Shown one piece after another: positions 39,001 to 50,721 of a stretch of 64,000 nucleotides of DNA. Every line of letters starts with the position of its first letter. Positions within the stretch are counted from its first letter, which is position 1. The notes beneath the pieces were generated by a model, which saw only the letters and a list, made by a program, of their open reading frames with translations, searched no databases and had not been told where the DNA came from. Location: NCBI GenBank assembly GCA_038503075.1, contig JBCAML010000014.1, forward strand, positions 1,302,001 to 1,366,000, in the 5' to 3' direction. A program made the position numbers and the translations under genes. The DNA comes from Gyromitra esculenta. Lineage: Eukaryota > Ascomycota > Pezizomycetes > Pezizales > Discinaceae.

Positions 39001-42000
39001 GAATGGGATAATTCATGCGCTGCATTTGGTACAATCAAATTGAGGCTTTATTATGGCATTGCAATCCTGGGAATAATCCTCCCAATCCCAATCCACGCCG
39101 CCCATTTGCCTGATCCATACATCCAGTACAACAACAATCAACAAATAAATCCCTTCACCAGCGTGGCGAGACGCCAGTAAATTACACGGTTATCATGGGC
39201 CAGACGGCTGTTGTGTACCGTAAAACGACGGTAACTACCTGACAGCGCAACAATCTGTTTCTAATGCTAGCTATACCTGGACAGTCGTGGGTGAAACTTT
39301 GCTTTTTATTTCATGCCAACAAAGAAACATGTATGTATCGCTTTGGGAAAGGCCTCGAGTAGGTAAATGTCGAAAGCTGCACGTAAAGTAGTAGAAAATC
39401 GAAGATGCAGAACGCCACATACCTTGCCGCCAGTCTCATGGGAACTGGATCGGAGCACTTCCGAAGGCATGCATCCCCCGCATGTTACTTCGGCAACTTC
39501 CAATTTTCCTTTCTATAAAGGTTCCCGAGCCCAAATAAGCTTTAATTGATATTCTCGCTTTTTTCTGTCACTCTCCGAAACGTGTTTTGGCAACACTGAG
39601 ATCCAACCGATTCACAGACTTCCTGAATATTCCCGTGGGCCAAGCCCACACCAAATTTGTGCTATGGTTCGCCTTCTTGATCGTTCCATGGTTGTGTCTC
39701 TTCTAACTATCCAACTAGATGTCAAATGACCAATCTTTGGTCTTACGTAGTAAAGGGATTGGCCGAACTTGACCACATAATGTACCAGAATGTCTGCACA
39801 CATCTTTGACCTGAACCAGTTGAACCACAACCTCTATCAAAACGAGGACTTGCCCACCAGATGCTGCAAGTTAACCACTGCCGAGGCAGGAGGTTTGACA
39901 AATCTAAATGCTGCATTTGTATAGCTAGTTTCTCGGATTGGTCTGGTCTAGGTCAAGATCAACATTTCGGATCTCTACTTCCGTTTATGAGAAGTGGTTG
40001 CCGCTCAAGAGGGAATTTTTCTACAAAACGCACCAGCGAAGGGTCTGTATATGCTTCTATCAGAATGCAAAAAATACCACGAAATCTTATCGTAGCCCCT
40101 GCCAGATTGCATCGCTTGAAATTTCCACTCATGCAGACGAGGCTCGAGCACTAATCAATGGCTTCGTACATGTGAGCTTCCCCTGTTTTCAGCCATCACG
40201 CAACACGCTTGAAACTTCAACTTGTCATTCAACTTCGTGCCAATCCTCCTTTCACCTTTTCGCAGAATACATTCATGCATATCGGAATTCACTTCATGAA
40301 TTCTCACTCGGGCTCAATCCAACCGGTCGCTGCCTATCCTTCGATAGAAATTATTTGCTTGACTTCCAAGTAGGATGGAATCAACCAGGCAAAAACAAAA
40401 ACTTAACTTTGAAGGACTCATCAGGCTCTATCGCTCAAGAAACGGAGATCTAGTCATTAGTAATCGAGAGACCAAGAAAAATGTCTCTGATAACAGAGTA
40501 TATCGCAATATCTACAGGGGAATGAGAAACAAAGCTTCCGGACAGGGATTTCCAGCCAATCGTATAATTTGGACAGTTTTTTTAGCTTATCGAATTGATT
40601 TAGTCATGGCCCAGAATGGTATTGACCCTTGCAATATCTCCGCGTAAAAAAAAAGTCAAATATTTTTCATTCCTACACAGCTGCAGAATGTAGTGAGATC
40701 ACCTTGTCTTCATTGTTACCTCGACGGCCCTAACATAGCGCTAAATTTAGCCTACCAACATGTTACTGTTTCAGCATCATCTTACCTAAGCCTTTGCTGA
40801 TCAATACATGTATGTATGGTCGGAGACAGGTAAGTTGTGAGCTAGTAATTGAGGGTGACTACTACAGAGGCTTTAATGGGTATTTTTTAAAACTAAACGT
40901 AGCTCGAAAGATAAAGGTTGATGGAAGTAGACTAACTTAACTTTGACGGATACTCATACGATCAGACGAACAAACATGCAAAGGACGAAAGTTCATACGT
41001 CTAGACAAGAGTAATGACGCATTAAGTAATAGTTTTAAGTAAATATTAGGTTGACTAATACATTGAAAAATCTAACTAGAGGAGTCAACAAGCAATATAC
41101 ATGTATCCTCTTCCTCACCCTTGCTTCAGATTCAAAAACTTGCTAGATTTGGATGGCTTCTAATGATTTATTTTGTCCATCACTCGAATATTGTCTCAGC
41201 TCTTCTTCATATCGTGAAAACCTATTCTTACATATCGAAATTGCGGGGTTTTTAATTGGCTCATCTCAGCCTCAACATCTAGTTTAATCTTGCTGTTAAC
41301 GAAACCACCTCCTAAGAGTTAATACCTTCTTAGCGTTAGTAAATGGTCAAGCTTGCGATAATAGCGATGTGTGTCGAGTGATAGTATGTGACGCATAGCA
41401 GGCTATTAAGGAGCATAAAATGAAGAACATTAGCCCCCTGTGAGCTGCCAAGGGAAAGAAGGTGAGGGTTTCTAAAAGCAATAAAATACTGTGAGAGCGC
41501 ACTTTTATAAGAGGGTATTTTTCTTCTCTAAACCTTCTCCACCACCACTCATCTCCGTCCTTCACACTATCAAAAATTCAACACCCACTCTCGAGGTTCT
41601 TAGCCTCGATGCTGCCATTGAAATACTTTCCGTCTCTAATAATATTTGTGACCTCTATCCACTTACTAACATCCTCGTTTTCCATCTGTTCCAAAGTACT
41701 CGTGTCCAATTCTAACCCGATTCGCAGCGAAAACCACCTGGAGAGGCATCTATTAGAAATCACAAAAGCCAGGCCTCACTAAAGCGCCATACCACAACAA
41801 AATCTCTAACAGACTACACAACTATTTAATCAAACCTGAAAGGGTATTCAAGATACGGACAGAATCATCTCCTAAAATATCATCAACCAAGGATCCTCCC
41901 CAGAGTCGCTGTGAATATTTCAAAGCTAATATAAAATCCATGATGGCTAATAGCACTTTAATTTAAATTTAGAGACATCCACAACTTCAGAAGGATTGAC

Positions 42001-43094
42001 AGTCGCCTTTAACAACGACATTCTTCCTCGCAGATATTTAAAATCAGATACAGTGGATATATGTTTAGTTAGACATTAAAAGGAATTTCGCACTCTGCAG
42101 CAATATGCCTCTCTAAGAACTTAGTATCCTCGCCAACGCCATGGGCTCCGATGCTAACTTCAATAGGTCCATCTATGATCTATTCGCCTAGATAGCACAG
42201 GGTCAGAAAATTGAATAGGACAATCATAAACCAACTAATGTACAGATTTATTTTACTTCCCGGTGTGCAGGTTTGACATTCCACGAGGACATAATCGCTG
42301 AGACTAATACTGGCCGCATCCTCTAGAGGCATAAAACTTAACGACTATAACAGCAAAGCCTCACCACTGAAGCGTCTGGAAAGCGATCATAGATATCGTT
42401 GTCCAAAAAATACGAAACTTAGCTAACGGTGTCAATAATAAAGGATCCCTTACTGGCCCCTCGGCTTTATCGGACGAATCATATTAAGCACCACGTAACG
42501 CTCAGCTGGAATGCCACAAAGGAGATTCCGGAGAGGGCTACGTATACGTTATATGATTGACAGGATAGGATACAGAGTCTTGCAGGGCTGAGCTTATATC
42601 TTACTGCATCTACAAAAAAAAACTATTTTTTACATCCGTAATGGGTGGGTGGGTGTCTCGGGCGGATCTTCCTAAAATGGTATCATTTTGACTCGTTATC
42701 GCGACTGGATGCCTGCGGCTCAAGGGTTATTGACAAGTGGCTCTCTACGAGCCACAGTGAATATTGTGAAATTGAGGTTTGAAGTTTTAGTCTATTGGTT
42801 TTTTCGGGAACTGTTTTTTCGAACCTCTGCTGCTTGTTATTGCTATAAACTTATACACTGTCGTACGAAAAATATCACCTCTGTCTGAAGATTCATGTAT
42901 AGACCTTAAGGACTTTAGTTCCCCAACAGAACTTAAACAATAACCACTATGCATTTAAGGGATTTTGCCGACCTAAAAACCATCTCTGATCGGGAACCCA
43001 TTTATAACCAAGGTATCCCTAATACTGTTGATTAGCTCACTCGCTCTTACCATTGTCTACTCGCCCCATAGTCCTAGAGCCTGCCTCCCATACT
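39001..43094. other. 4 kb gene-poor region with degraded coding traces
   Basis: No complete gene is supported. Plus-strand 41582-41695 reads LEVLSLDAAIEILSV and ICDLYPLTNILVFHLF, reminiscent of a broken F-box start. An unexplained frame lies at 39938-40453. ATCACTCG-type motifs occur at 41179 (+) and 41375 (-), and TACATGTA at 40805 and 41098. Confidence 0.45.
39938..40453 (+). CDS. Unidentified open frame, possibly part of a decayed gene
   Basis: A 171-codon frame with even amino-acid composition (for example WLPLKREFFYKTHQRRV and FHLFAEYIHAYRNSLHEF). It is followed in another frame (40375-40647) by ending residues GFPANRIIWTVFLAYRIDLV. The two could be exons of one gene or a frameshifted relic. 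I do not recognise a family. No confident start, intron or terminator supports it. Confidence 0.2.
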   Translation: MVWSRSRSTFRISTSVYEKWLPLKREFFYKTHQRRVCICFYQNAKNTTKSYRSPCQIASLEISTHADEARALINGFVHVSFPCFQPSRNTLETSTCHSTSCQSSFHLFAEYIHAYRNSLHEFSLGLNPTGRCLSFDRNYLLDFQVGWNQPGKNKNLTLKDSSGSIAQETEI

Positions 43095-44387
43095 CTAGGC
43101 TTGACTACTCATATAACCTAATATATCATCTTGATACCGAGCTCCAGCACCCGAGCTCTCACCCATACCAGGCTTATTACGGCCGCGACCTTCCTCCTCA
43201 TAATTATCCTGAAGCTCCTGAACTGCAGCCGCAGCACGTTTTCCTTTCCGGTCAGGCACACTCAGATCTTCGAGCACATACGTATCTTCAAATTGCTCCA
43301 CCTTATTTTCCTCCAGGAGCTCATCTTCAAAATTTCCCATCCAGTTTACAGTACGGATTCTATATTCCCGTCCCTGTGCCAAAAAACCACAGAGAACCGT
43401 GGAGTTCTCGTGGTCCGAGTTATCAATATCCCTCGCCCACTGTCTAAACTCCTTTCTCGACGTAGTGATAGCAGCACTGACAAAGTCAAGCACCGTATTA
43501 ACCCAGTCACCTACCTGATCCGAATCCAATGATGCAATACCCTGTCTGAACTCCACAGTACCACAGTCCCTCAGGGACATAAAGTTGTACTTCGTACACT
43601 TATTATTACCATTAGCAAGCGTATAGATCCGCATCAACCCCTCACTTCTCGAGTTAACAGTCCTGCTGCTAATCCTCGAGTCAACATACTCCACCCTCCT
43701 CCCCCTCGACATCCGACGGATCCCCATCCTCTCCACATTCGAAGCAATCGCACCCTCCCCACTCCGGATCCGGGATGTCGGATGCAGCTCATCCATCGCC
43801 TCCTCAAACACCACTACCGCCTTCAACATCTTCTTAAGCTGACAAACAGACCACCCTCCACGCCGTCCCACATGTACATGCAACCCGGTATTCCCATTAA
43901 ATGCAACCTCCAGTCCCCGCCCCTTAAGTATCTCCAGACAGTCCAATAATCCGAAAACAATCCTCCACCAACACCGCTCCCTCATAATCGGTGTCGCAAC
44001 CTCCATCGAATGCCGTCGTCGCACCTCACCGTTCGGAAGGACATCTTCGATGGGACCAAATACCCCTGGTGCCCGTTTCGGGTCGAGACCGTGTTCGTCC
44101 ATCACGATGAAGTGTCTACGGTTGTAGCTCTCGTGTACACCTACCCGGATATCGCATCGGACCTCGGGTAGACAGGGGTTGTCGGTGTGGACGAAGGTGT
44201 AGGCTTCTAGCGCGTTCTTGATGATGCGGTGTGGATCGTCGTTTACGCGGGGGTTCAGGAGGAGGAATTCCAGTTCCAGACCCAGGGTGAGGATTGTTTG
44301 GTTTTGGTCACGATGGGGGTTTGACGGGAGGGGAGGCAGGCTGTACTGGTGGATGCTGGGTGGTGGTGATGACGGCGGGGAGGTCAT
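43095..44387 (-). CDS. Putative amidoligase (Amidoligase_2-type, ATP-dependent carboxylate-amine ligase fold)
   Basis: A single 430-codon exon. The family resembles glutamine synthetase/gamma-glutamylcysteine ligase and is predicted to form amide bonds; fungal members are uncharacterised. Motifs in order are LTLGLELEFLLLNPR (about residues 33-47), RRRHSMEVATPIMRE, AFNGNTGLHVHVGRRGGWSV, FEEAMDELHPTSRIRSGE, KYNFMSLRDCGTVEFRQGIA and DQVGDWVNTVLDFVSAAI. Glu in LELEF, the His pair in LHVHVG and Glu/Arg in VEFRQ match the metal/ATP-binding positions expected for the family. The proline-rich N-terminus and Glu-rich C-terminus look disordered. The gene is intact and intronless in an otherwise degraded neighbourhood. 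Confidence 0.8.
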   Translation of the reverse strand: MTSPPSSPPPSIHQYSLPPLPSNPHRDQNQTILTLGLELEFLLLNPRVNDDPHRIIKNALEAYTFVHTDNPCLPEVRCDIRVGVHESYNRRHFIVMDEHGLDPKRAPGVFGPIEDVLPNGEVRRRHSMEVATPIMRERCWWRIVFGLLDCLEILKGRGLEVAFNGNTGLHVHVGRRGGWSVCQLKKMLKAVVVFEEAMDELHPTSRIRSGEGAIASNVERMGIRRMSRGRRVEYVDSRISSRTVNSRSEGLMRIYTLANGNNKCTKYNFMSLRDCGTVEFRQGIASLDSDQVGDWVNTVLDFVSAAITTSRKEFRQWARDIDNSDHENSTVLCGFLAQGREYRIRTVNWMGNFEDELLEENKVEQFEDTYVLEDLSVPDRKGKRAAAAVQELQDNYEEEGRGRNKPGMGESSGAGARYQDDILGYMSSQA

Positions 44388-44687
44388 TTGGTATCTGCAG
44401 CTGTGGGTTATGTGTTAGTATAGGGGTTTTTTGTTTTGTTTTCTCGGGACTGGAAGCGGTAGCTGGGATGTGTTAGCTATGGTTATAGATACGATAACAT
44501 ATATACGGGATGCGAATACGGAATTGGACTTGAGGTGGAGTTGGGGGGCCTGTGGAGAGACGTGAGGGGTTGCAGACGTCGAACCGCACATCTAACCCAA
44601 CATGGAGACGCTAGCTGCGAAACGGGATCCAGGGCCAAGGATAGTAGAAACAACATCTGGCTAACCGCTTTCTCAGGGAAGGCAATG
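44388..44687. promoter_or_regulatory. 5' region of the amidoligase gene
   Basis: 300 bp between the amidoligase start and TIR element D. It contains GT-rich sequence immediately upstream of the ATG. No site is named. Confidence 0.4.
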
Positions 44688-46321
44688 ATCATGGAATATC
44701 ACTCGATGTTGCCCATCTTCCCAAAGGCCCCCAGAGCCAATAAAATCCACATCAACCCCTCAATTGCTGTATCCAGGCTTTTAATCGTTGTCGCCTTATT
44801 GGGGGGATACATGTATTTCTAAACTCCTCTTCCCCTAACCCCAACCCAGTTGGCGACGAGGCTGAAACAAATGCCCACCTTCCCTCCACGCTCGCAATAT
44901 CCCACTCTAACCCACCCCAGTACCACTCCTAGATCTCCCCAACGAATTCCTGCTCTCCGTCGCAGACTACCTCAACAAGCCCTCCACTTCCTCCTCCTCA
45001 CTCCCCTCTCCCATGAATTCGCATTCCAGAATAGTGATCACGGCTGTGCTCTCTGCTGGGCAGTCCCCCAAAACCACAACCACAGAGTCCAAATCCCCCT
45101 ATCCCACAACCTAATCACCTTCAGCGCCCAAAACCAACTACAAAAAAGCCGTCCCGCATCCGCTCTCCACCTCCGTACTATGGTCTCACCACCATCACCC
45201 CAACCCTATTGGTATAGAAAACCGATATCAACAGATACGATATACCCAGGGACACAGTACTCTACCTCGCAGCCTACAGCGGTTGTATAGAGATACTGCA
45301 AATGCTCTTGGCATAGAGTACACTGCCACCAGCACCAACGCGCAGCAAACCGTAACAGATCCACAGCACTCCATCTCGCGCGTACTGACGGTAGTGGGCA
45401 TCCCACTACGAAATCGTAGAACTAACTACTTACTGTTCAGCTGGGTACCGACTCTAGCACTAAAAGATAGCTTTGTTTGATACGGCGCTGCATCTGATCT
45501 GGTCGCGTTATATGGGTACGAAAGAGATCGATCGTGAAGCTGCTTCTAGCGCAAACGGGAGACGGGGGGGGGAGGATTAGAGGCGCGGAATGGGAAGGGT
45601 GAGATACCGCTGCATAGAGTTGCAGATAGGGGTTTTGTTGGTGTTGTAGGGGCTCTGTTGAAGCGTGGTGCGGATATCAGGAGTGTGGATACGTACGGGA
45701 TGACGGTGCTGTATTGCGCGTTTGAGAATGGTACGAGAGTGTTGCTGGAGAGGGGGTGGATGTTGATGCGGCTATTTATGATGGTACGGCGGTGCTGTAT
45801 ATTGCTGCGCGGAGACATTATAATGGGGTGGTTTTAATGCTGCTAGCGGGTGGTGAGAGTCGCCCCTTGCGTTGGCGGTCACTGTAAGCTCGGCAATGAC
45901 TACTAAAGCACTCCTAGAGGCAGGCGCGGATCCTGGGGGATTCGATCCTCCGCTGTTGGACCGGGCGAGGTCGAGGTACGAGGAAGCTGGGGGACTGGAG
46001 TGGTAAGGAGGAAGCACGGAATGCTGAGCCACTTAATTTGGACGAGCTCGGTGGGGTCTTGAGGGATATTTAGAACATATGTAAGCAAGTTGGAGGGTAT
46101 TCTACTTCATCCTCTAGTTTGCTACTCGTGGAGAATCGCAGGGCTACATGTAAGAGGAACTCAGAATAGTACATAACATATAGGAGTGCGTCAATAACGC
46201 GAACAGTGCTATAAAAAACACATAAACTACAGGAAACCATCACCCTCTACCTGCATCTAAGCCAGCACAATACGATCCAAAAAATTACATGTAATATTGA
46301 TAACGGGTGATATCTCATGAT
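44688..46321. mobile_element. 1.6 kb TIR element (ATCACTCG family), copy D, enclosing an F-box/ankyrin relic
   Basis: The left end reads ATCATGGAATATCACTCGAT. The right end, reverse-complemented, reads ATCATGAGATATCACCCG, an inverted pair matching at about 15 of 18 positions. The relic at 44926-46006 lies completely between them. Transposase motifs are absent. Three TACATGTA palindromes (44808, 46145, 46286) are inside. Confidence 0.5.
44926..46006 (+). pseudogene. F-box/ankyrin-repeat gene, decayed
   Basis: The plus strand first reads LLDLPNEFLLSVADYLN, the typical F-box start of fungal F-box/ankyrin proteins. Ankyrin-like pieces follow in shifting frames: TVLYLAAYSGCIEILQMLLA (about 45255-45315), IPLHRVADRGFVGVVGALLK with RGADI (about 45604-45680), VLYIAARRHYNGVVLMLLAGG (about 45792-45855) and TTKALLEAGADPGG (about 45900-45942). 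Frameshifts and stops separate them. The intact family would recruit Skp1-Cullin ubiquitin ligase through the F-box and bind partners through the repeats. This copy cannot make one protein. Confidence 0.75.
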
Positions 46322-47198
46322 CCACCTCCAAAACCACAACCCCCCCATCATGAGTCGTAGCCTAGATAAAATGCCATCTCACCATACATATAACTCTTCA
46401 TCTCCACCGCCGATATTCCATTACCGCGCCGCCCCCTTTGAACTTCACCTGCTATATAGAAGGAAGTATCCCAGTAACTACACGTATATGATGTTTAGTA
46501 ATTACAGTTATACGTATATGTTTGTACACCAAACTCTTCTCTCCCTCCATGTCCACTGCTACCGCCTCTCCCCATTCCCCCCCGTACACTACTCCATATA
46601 CCTTTTTCCAAACCATCTTTTCGACTTTCCACCCTACCCACTCCATCCATCCATCCGTATACCCGCCGTCACTTTATACCAGCAGATAAGAATACCCCCA
46701 CCCCACTCCACCCAAATCAAACCAAACAATCCAGTCCCACACACAATAGGTAAAAGAAAAATACACAGAAACCAGCTCCCGCAAAATCCAACCTTAGAAA
46801 AAGAAGAAAAAGAAGAAAAAGAAGAATAAATAATAAATAAAAATAAGGTTAGCCGTAGGAGAAAGAGAAAAAGACACGCACAATTACACCAAACAGAAAA
46901 CCCAAAACCTAACCCCAACCCTTCCATCACCCGCAAAGAAAAAGCTTTGTATAATTTAAAAATACCCTTTCCATCCCTCACCTACGGGAAGAAGCAAGTA
47001 AAAAACGAAAGGACTATCCGGGTCCCCCACTCCTAGAAGATATAAAAGAAAAGGGGGAAGAAAAAAATATAAGTTACGTAGAGTATATGTGTGGGGTTCA
47101 AACAAAAGGAGCTGCGCGTCAACGTGTCTCGGAGAGAAGAGCATAATAATAAGAAAATTCAAGAATCGCTCAAAAGTAACAAGTCCAAAAGTAAAAAA
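46322..47198. other. Intergenic, low-complexity, no gene
   Basis: Pyrimidine/A-rich with GAAAAA-type repeats near 46795-46845. It probably carries the ERF2 3' region. Confidence 0.5.
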
Positions 47199-49276
47199 CT
47201 AAGATTCATCGTTTCTCGCACCATCACCCCGATTTGATTCTTGGTCTGCCCCACTCTGTGCATCACCTTCAATTTTTCGTTTTTCGAAGCGTTGATCGCC
47301 CTGCTGATATGGTTCCTTCAATTGCACGTATCTATCATACAATCAGCGTCTCACTCGGGCACAGGATAGATGGAAATATACTCACGTTGGTGGTTTCGGT
47401 CTCATCAACACTACGATGAAATTCTTGATGATATTTTGTTGACTAAATGGCCTATGTCTCTCGCTCCTCACAAACTTATGTCCATGTAGATACTCCCTTG
47501 TCGTTTCCCCGCGGCCCATCAGGAATACGTGGTACCCGAATAACGCAAGTGGGTACGGTGATGCAAGAGCCCCATATACAACCATCCCAAAGACTACCCG
47601 CCAGCGCTTAATCGCATCGTTGAAATCCACTTCATTGTTTCTTTCATTTTCTCGTCGTTGCCAGATAATCAAGTGGACGAGACTTAGGACAATGAGGTAT
47701 AGTCCGAGTATGGTTGCGGTGGTGACGAACGTGAAAAAATACCGGTAGTTACGACGCCCAACGCAATTGTTAAGCCAGACGCAGTGATGATCTTGCGTTT
47801 CAATACAGTTATCGCAGACGCGGCAGTGATGGCAGCGCGGCGGGCGCCAAATGCGACAGGTGGGACAATATTTTATTGGAACTTCGAGGTGAACTTGCGT
47901 TGGTTTTGGAGGCTTGATAAGTGACCATCCATTGGGGGGGGGAACAGCGAGGGGGTCATTTTCGTCATCGGTTTCGAGAGGGTGTACATTACGGGGATAA
48001 ACCTAGTGGGTGTTAGTATGATGCTACAGGATTTGGAATATTTTAGTAGGTGCTGCTGGCGGGGTAGACATACTCCGGGATCCGAGACAGAGGCCTTGAT
48101 GAACGACGACATGCATAATAGGAATAAATATGCAAATGTTATAGGCAATGCTGGCGATACGTTCAACCATAACCATTCCGCCCTACCAAAACCCAACCAA
48201 TCAGTTTCATACACTCTCACTCGCACTCCCACCAATCGGGTAGCCTACGAGAAACCAAAAAACAACGCCACCGGTATGCAGATCAAAATTGCTGTCAGAA
48301 AGTTCATTGGAAAGTCGTTCGCTGTCTGAAACCTCCCACCGAAGCAAAAACTCGTGTTTCCAGGAAAATATTGCCAATTCTTTCCCAAATCTAGCTGTTT
48401 CTGTTTCTGGTGTTTCTGTTTCGAATCGCTGGAGCCATTACTTGATGAATCGAGCCGTGGTAGTGGCGGGGTCCCGTTCACTCCGTTCACATGATTCCCA
48501 TTTAACTTCCTCTCTACTACTGTCTCCCCATGTGCTCGTAGAGGCGAGACTGAGCTTACTGATTGTGTCGTGGGAGCTGTTGGAGATAGCGACCTTCTTT
48601 GCATATATCCCCGCTCATCGCTTAGCCTATTCTGAGCGAGTTGGTGTACAATTGGCTCATTCAGCGACAGGCCCAAAACCAGCGAGCGCTCTGGCGCTGT
48701 CCCAACCTGAGCGAAACCTCGTATCCTATTCTGCTCCTCATCCTCCTCTGTGACTTTCCCTCTCTGCGCCTGCAGTTTTGCGGAACTCATGGGTCGATAA
48801 AAAGCGTGACTGGTGAGCGACGGCGCGTGCGTTCGCGATGCTGACGAAGTCGGTCTCCCTCTCAAACTCCCACCCACAGAACCCAATCCCCTCCGCGAGG
48901 GAGGGGCGTTCGACCATCCTCTCATCCCAGCTGTAGAACTTGACATTGCGGTGCTTGGGCGAGAGCTCGAGAAGGCATCCGGTTTGGGTTCGGTCACAGA
49001 TACTCGGGTCCGTGTTTGGCCCAGGGGAGGTTGCAGCGACGACCGACGGGATGCTGAACTTTGCTGAGACTGCTGAGCCTCGGCAAGTCCCATGATATCA
49101 GAAGCATTGTCACTGATGTCGGTCATGCGCGAGGAAATGACACTGTGGGTGCCATGGTCGGTACGGTCCTCGTGGATTTCGTGGAGCGAGAGAGGAAAGC
49201 CACCAGCGTGGGTGGGCGAGTGTGAGAAGGCTGAAGACAACGGTGAAGAGGGGCCTCTAGATGAGGCCATCGGCAT
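47199..49276 (-). CDS. erf2: Erf2-type DHHC palmitoyltransferase
   Basis: Endoplasmic-reticulum membrane enzyme that S-palmitoylates Ras-like proteins, with an Erf4-type partner in yeast. Four exons on the minus strand (49276-48249, 48182-48074, 48002-47386, 47331-47199) join in phase to 628 residues. The first 300 residues are Ser-rich and disordered. [20 protein letters not shown] then leads to the first membrane helices ([20 protein letters not shown] and [18 protein letters not shown]). The cysteine-rich domain reads [20 protein letters not shown], then [19 protein letters not shown], with DHHC at about residues 450-453 carrying the catalytic cysteine. Two more helices follow, and the tail has [20 protein letters not shown]. 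An ATG two codons downstream of the chosen start is also possible. Confidence 0.95.
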
Positions 49277-49827
49277 CGGTGTAAACTAGCGGGGTGGGAT
49301 CGGCAGCAGAAAAACGAGCTGTGGGCCAAAGTCAAGATGGATGATAGATGACGCAAGGGGTAACCGTAGATGGAGTGGAAGGGAGGGGGGAAGTATGTAG
49401 TTAAAGGAGGATAGGAGTTAGAGGGGTGTGAGTTAACGTTATAGATTAATCAGCAGACAGTAGTAGTTCATAGTCTGTGGCAGGAAACACACTAAGGGTC
49501 TAGAGAGAGAGAAAGCAAGACTCCGTGAAATGAGTGACTGAGGTGAATGAACGGGCAAGTACGCGGGGGGGGGGGAACAGGAAGGAGGAGGAAGAGGAGC
49601 AGAGAAGAGAAAAGAAAAGAGAGCTATGAAGATCCAAAAGACTCTTGCAGGATCTCGGCAGTAAGCGAGAACTCGTTTGGGAGCAGGAAAGACTTTAAAG
49701 AATCTTCAGTCTAACTCCAGGCGTAGAATAGGTACCTGGCCCAGGTCTTGAAGATGCTGATGCAACGGAGAAAAAGCCGCTGGGATTTTCTCGGGGAGTT
49801 GATGGGGGGGCGGGTTTGGGGCTCGTT

Positions 49828-49876
49828 GCTGCCTGTCTGCCTGCCTGCCTGTCTGCGTGCTTGCTTGCTTGCTTGC
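49828..49876. repeat. TGCC/TGCT tetranucleotide repeat
   Basis: About twelve tetranucleotide units with C/T variation at one position, in non-coding DNA. Confidence 0.85.
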
Positions 49877-50216
49877 ATATCACCTACTTGCTCTGTCTAT
49901 GTACCCTGCCCCGAGCTTTAGTCAGGGCCGATTCACTACACGTCTTGTCCAATGCCAGGAGACCTCATCAATCCACAGCACGTGAATCTGTTCATCGGAC
50001 GTCGACATGCAGCAGTCGTCCTTCGATTCGCTGTGCTGCTGGTGATATCTGTTCCCCACAGATTGGTCAGTTCAATTGACATCTACAGATGCCAGGCTAT
50101 GCATTTTTAATGACGAGTCGAGTGCCGGGGTGTTGGTTATTGGGAGAGAGAAGCGCGACAGCGGCTTCGAGAAACAGACGCGCTTGCTGTTAACGTTGCA
50201 TGGAATAGCACTGGCG

Positions 50217-50245
50217 ATAAAAATAAAATAAAATAAAATAAAATA
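50217..50245. repeat. AAAAT pentanucleotide repeat
   Basis: About six perfect units, non-coding. Confidence 0.9.
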
Positions 50246-50721
50246 GATTGTTGCATTGAGCCTCCAACTTGAACATCTGGCCTGTTCATAAAGTAACACG
50301 AGTTCAGCTGCTATCTTCATCTCAACCACCCCATATCCATACATTCGTCCATACATACATACATATTCTCCCCTCCCTTCGTTCTCTCGCTTGCTTGCTA
50401 TTTCTCCCCTTGCAGGAGAGCTTCTCTCCCTTCTCCTCCCCCCTCCCTTCTCCTTCTCCGCCCTCGATCCATCGATTGGACACCCTTCTTCAAACGTCCC
50501 CCTTTAATTCTCGTAATTGTTGTTATTCGGGTCTTCACCGCCAGCTTTGTGTGTGGTTGCAGCACCCCTATAGTACCCCTAGTGTCACATCCACCTCTGG
50601 GCTCCGAAATCCAAAACCCGTTTGCTACCCATCAGGACACTCAGCCGCCTTCGAGAGAAAAAAGAACACAAATCATATTGATTATACTGTAATCTAATAC
50701 TGCTATCGAATTGACTCGACT

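Larger units (their letters stand above)
49277..50721. promoter_or_regulatory. Divergent region between ERF2 and PMT1
   Basis: 1.4 kb between opposite starts with no supportable gene. It holds a TGCC/TGCT microsatellite at 49828-49876, an AAAAT microsatellite at 50217-50245 and a CT-rich tract at 50370-50465 before the PMT start. Confidence 0.55.

Noticed and set aside
41177..41396. Possible 0.2 kb TIR element between ATCACTCG motifs at 41179 and 41375
   Set aside because: The left motif lacks the upstream ATCATG block, so the two ends do not match well enough.
41582..41715. Possible F-box start (LEVLSLDAAIEILSV)
   Set aside because: Similarity is short and no ankyrin or other partner region follows; noted only as a trace in the gene-poor region.
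46317..46829. 170-codon plus-strand frame
   Set aside because: Pro/His/Tyr-rich low-complexity translation of pyrimidine-rich DNA, ending in simple repeats.
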